A stretch of 8,065 nt of DNA from Pseudomonadota bacterium (GTDB taxonomy: Bacteria > Pseudomonadota > Gammaproteobacteria > Competibacterales > Competibacteraceae), in assembly GCA_018262135.1 (NCBI GenBank), contig JAGTSD010000065.1, positions 1-8,065 of the forward strand. The letters are read 5' to 3'. Positions 5,678 through 8,065 of the stretch are shown here, one piece after another (the stretch's first letter is position 1; each line of letters starts with the position of its first letter). Both the position numbers and the translations under genes were made by a program. Under the pieces are notes generated by a model. It saw only the letters and a list, made by a program, of their open reading frames with translations, was not told where the DNA came from and ran no database searches.

Positions 5678-8062
5678 ATGAGCAAGAACCTGGTCATCGT
5701 GGAATCGCCGGCCAAGGCGAAGACGATCAAGAAATATCTGGGCAAGGACTTCGAGGTCCTGGCGTCCTACGGTCACGTGCGCGATCTGGTCCCCAAGGAG
5801 GGTGCGGTCGATCCGGAACACGACTTTGCGATGAAATACCAGATCATCGAGAAGAACGAACGGCATGTCGAAGCCATCGCCAAGGCGGTCGCCAAGGCCG
5901 ATGCGCTGTATCTGGCCACCGATCCGGATCGCGAGGGCGAAGCCATTTCCTGGCACCTGTACGAAATCCTGCGCCAGCGCGACTTGCTCAAGGACAAGCC
6001 GGTACGGCGGGTGGCGTTCCACGAGGTCACCCAGCGGGCGATCCAGGACGCCGTCGCCCATCCCCGGACGCTGTCGCTGGATTTGGTCAACGCCCAGCAG
6101 GCCCGGCGGGCGCTCGATTATTTGGTCGGCTTCAACCTGTCGCCGCTGCTGTGGAAGAAAATCCGGCCCGGACTGTCCGCCGGGCGGGTGCAGTCGCCGG
6201 CGCTGCGGATGATCGTCGAGCGCGAGGAGGAGATCGAACGGTTCCAGCCGCGCGAATACTGGACGCTGGAAGCAGATAACGCCAAGGCGGGCCAACCGTT
6301 CAGCGCCCGGCTGGCCGAATACGGCGGTGAAAAACTGGCGCAATTCAGTATCGCCGATGGCGATCAGGCTTACGCCATGGAACGGGCGCTGCTGGCTGCC
6401 GCCCGCACCCAGTTGGCTGAATCCGGCACGGCGGCTGAAACCGTAATTGGCCGATTGCGCGTCGCCCGGGTCGAGCGCAAGCAGCGCAAGCGCAATCCCG
6501 CCGCGCCGTTCACGACTTCGACCCTGCAACAGGAAGCCTCGCGCAAGCTGGGTTTTTCCACCCAGCGCACCATGCGGGTCGCCCAGCAGTTGTACGAGGG
6601 CATCGACACCGGCCAGGGCGCGGTCGGGCTGATCACCTACATGCGGACCGACTCGGTGAATCTGGCCCAGGAGGCCATTGCCGACATCCGCGCCCTGATC
6701 GCCCGGCGTTACGGCGCGCACAACCTGCCAGCCAGCCCGCGCCTGTTCAAGACCAAAGCCAAGAACGCCCAGGAGGCCCACGAAGCGATTCGCCCGACCA
6801 CGATCGCGGTGCTGCCGGAAGCGATTCGCGCCCATCTCAACGCCGACCAACACGCGCTCTACGAATTGATCTGGAAGCGCACCGTCGCCTGTCAGATGAT
6901 TCCGGCCACGCTGGATACGGTCGCCGTGGACCTGGCCTGCGGTTCCGGCAACAGCTTTCGGGCTACCGGCTCGACGATCGCCGATCCGGGATTCATGGCG
7001 GTGTACCGGGAAGATGTGGACGATGCGACCGACGAAGATGAAAACCGGACGTTGCCGCCGCTGCGGGAAGGCGAATGGGTAGACCTGCTGGCGCTGCGGC
7101 CGGAACAGCACTTCACCGAACCGCCGCCGCGCTACTCCGAGGCCAGCCTGGTCAAAACCCTGGAGGAATACGGCATCGGCCGGCCCTCCACCTACGCGGC
7201 GATCATTTCGACCCTGCTGGCCCGCGACTACGCGGTTCTGGACAACCGCCGCTTCAAGCCGACCGACATCGGCCGGATCGTCAACCGCTTCCTGACCCAG
7301 CATTTCACCCAGTACGTGGATTATGAATTCACCGCCCGGCTGGAAGACGATCTGGACGCGGTGTCGCGCGGCGAGGAGGACTGGCTGCCGCTGATGCGGA
7401 GTTTCTGGGATCCGTTCAAGCAGCGGGTCGAGGAAAAGACGGAGAAGGTCTCGCGCCAGGAGGTGGTGCAAAGCCGGGAACTGGGACAGGACCCCAAAAC
7501 GGGCAAGCCGGTCTCGGTGCGGATGGGCCGGTTCGGAGCATTCGCGCAAATCGGCGACAAGGACGATGCCGAGAAGCCCCGCTTTGCCAGCCTGCGGCCC
7601 GAACAGCGCCTGGACATCATCACCCTGGACGAGGCGCTGGCCCTGTTCCAGTTGCCGCGCGATCTGGGAACGACCGCCGCCGGTGAACCGATTCAAGTCA
7701 ACGTGGGGCGATTCGGTCCCTACGTGCGCTACGGCAAGAATTTTGTTTCGCTAAAAAACGAGGATCCATACAGCGTCGGCCGCGAACGGGCGCTGGAATT
7801 GATCGCCGCGCACCAGCAGGCGGCAGCCAGCAAGATCCTCCGGGCGTTCCCCAACACCGCCGTGCAAATCCTGAACGGCCGGTTCGGTCCGTACATTACC
7901 GACGGCAAGAAGAACGCGCGCCTGCCCAAGGGCCGCGAGCCGGCCAGCCTGACCCTCACCGAATGCGAAAGCCTGCTGCGCGCCGCGCCCGAGAAGAAGA
8001 AAACAGGAGCTCACCGCCACGCCCCCGTACCGGTAAAAGCGAAGCGATCCACCGGCGGTTAG
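5678..8062 (+). CDS. topA: DNA topoisomerase I (type IA), zinc-finger-free form
   Basis: The enzyme relaxes negatively supercoiled DNA by passing a strand through a transient 5'-phosphotyrosine break. The product is 794 residues. The Toprim domain has LVIVESPAKAKTI (5-17, Glu9) and TDPDREGEA (81-89, metal ligands Asp82, Asp84, Glu86). LSAGRVQSPAL (166-176) follows. The active-site segment GLITYMRTDSVNL (317-329) holds Tyr321 and Arg323. QEAHEAIRPT (365-374) and the RYSEASLVKTLEEYGIGRPS segment (485-504) complete the core. The C-terminal part has three GRFG-centred repeats (617-620, 677-680, 734-737) and a basic tail, with no four-cysteine zinc fingers. Two ATGs lie six bases apart (5672, 5678); I chose the second because MSKNLVIVESP matches the usual N terminus. 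Neither has a visible Shine-Dalgarno sequence. The stop lies three bases before the window edge. Confidence 0.97.
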   Translation: MSKNLVIVESPAKAKTIKKYLGKDFEVLASYGHVRDLVPKEGAVDPEHDFAMKYQIIEKNERHVEAIAKAVAKADALYLATDPDREGEAISWHLYEILRQRDLLKDKPVRRVAFHEVTQRAIQDAVAHPRTLSLDLVNAQQARRALDYLVGFNLSPLLWKKIRPGLSAGRVQSPALRMIVEREEEIERFQPREYWTLEADNAKAGQPFSARLAEYGGEKLAQFSIADGDQAYAMERALLAAARTQLAESGTAAETVIGRLRVARVERKQRKRNPAAPFTTSTLQQEASRKLGFSTQRTMRVAQQLYEGIDTGQGAVGLITYMRTDSVNLAQEAIADIRALIARRYGAHNLPASPRLFKTKAKNAQEAHEAIRPTTIAVLPEAIRAHLNADQHALYELIWKRTVACQMIPATLDTVAVDLACGSGNSFRATGSTIADPGFMAVYREDVDDATDEDENRTLPPLREGEWVDLLALRPEQHFTEPPPRYSEASLVKTLEEYGIGRPSTYAAIISTLLARDYAVLDNRRFKPTDIGRIVNRFLTQHFTQYVDYEFTARLEDDLDAVSRGEEDWLPLMRSFWDPFKQRVEEKTEKVSRQEVVQSRELGQDPKTGKPVSVRMGRFGAFAQIGDKDDAEKPRFASLRPEQRLDIITLDEALALFQLPRDLGTTAAGEPIQVNVGRFGPYVRYGKNFVSLKNEDPYSVGRERALELIAAHQQAAASKILRAFPNTAVQILNGRFGPYITDGKKNARLPKGREPASLTLTECESLLRAAPEKKKTGAHRHAPVPVKAKRSTGG

Positions 8063-8065
8063 GGC

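Noticed and set aside
5540..7696. A 718-codon open frame on the minus strand, antisense to topA and smg
   Set aside because: It mirrors the codon pattern of topA in a GC-rich sequence, shows no recognisable domain, and the sense strand has complete family motifs throughout.
1..8065. Mobile element, CRISPR array, toxin-antitoxin or other new system
   Set aside because: The window is nearly fully occupied by conserved core genes in a known order. I saw no long repeats, terminal inverted repeats, tRNA-like segment or break in composition.

Overview
This window is a stretch of core chromosome from a high-GC gammaproteobacterium. The gene order matches the conserved neighbourhood around def/fmt/rsmB and dprA/smg in that class. 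All predicted proteins are close to the usual family length and have intact motifs. The base composition and codon use look uniform. I see no insertion sequence, phage, tRNA, rRNA, CRISPR array or defence system. The long antisense open frames are explained by the high GC content.

Layout. A leftward cluster covers roughly 1-2538 on the minus strand and reads def, a possible 33-codon ORF, fmt, rsmB; rsmB runs off the left edge of the window. A divergent intergenic region (2539-2687) carries two candidate -10 boxes and two short perfect inverted repeats. A rightward cluster (2688-8062) follows: a LysM-domain lipoprotein resembling the type IV pilus secretin-associated protein TsaP, dprA, a likely Rho-independent terminator, smg (DUF494), and topA, which ends three bases before the window edge.

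How the genes work together. Fmt formylates initiator Met-tRNA, Def removes the formyl group from nascent proteins, and RsmB methylates 16S rRNA, so the leftward cluster serves translation initiation and ribosome maturation. On the right, the TsaP-like protein would anchor the pilus secretin to peptidoglycan and DprA loads RecA on incoming single-stranded DNA. The two abut, which suggests a link between pilus-based DNA uptake and DNA processing. TopA relaxes negative supercoils; Smg has no settled function.

Points worth a second look: dprA has no ATG, GTG or TTG start that keeps its conserved first helix, but a CTG overlaps the upstream stop (CTGA). A small ORF fills the def-fmt gap almost exactly and ends with an ATGA overlap on fmt. 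TopA has three GRFG repeats instead of the zinc fingers seen in E. coli TopA, and it sits where E. coli has yrdD. I found no clear evidence of a previously undescribed system.
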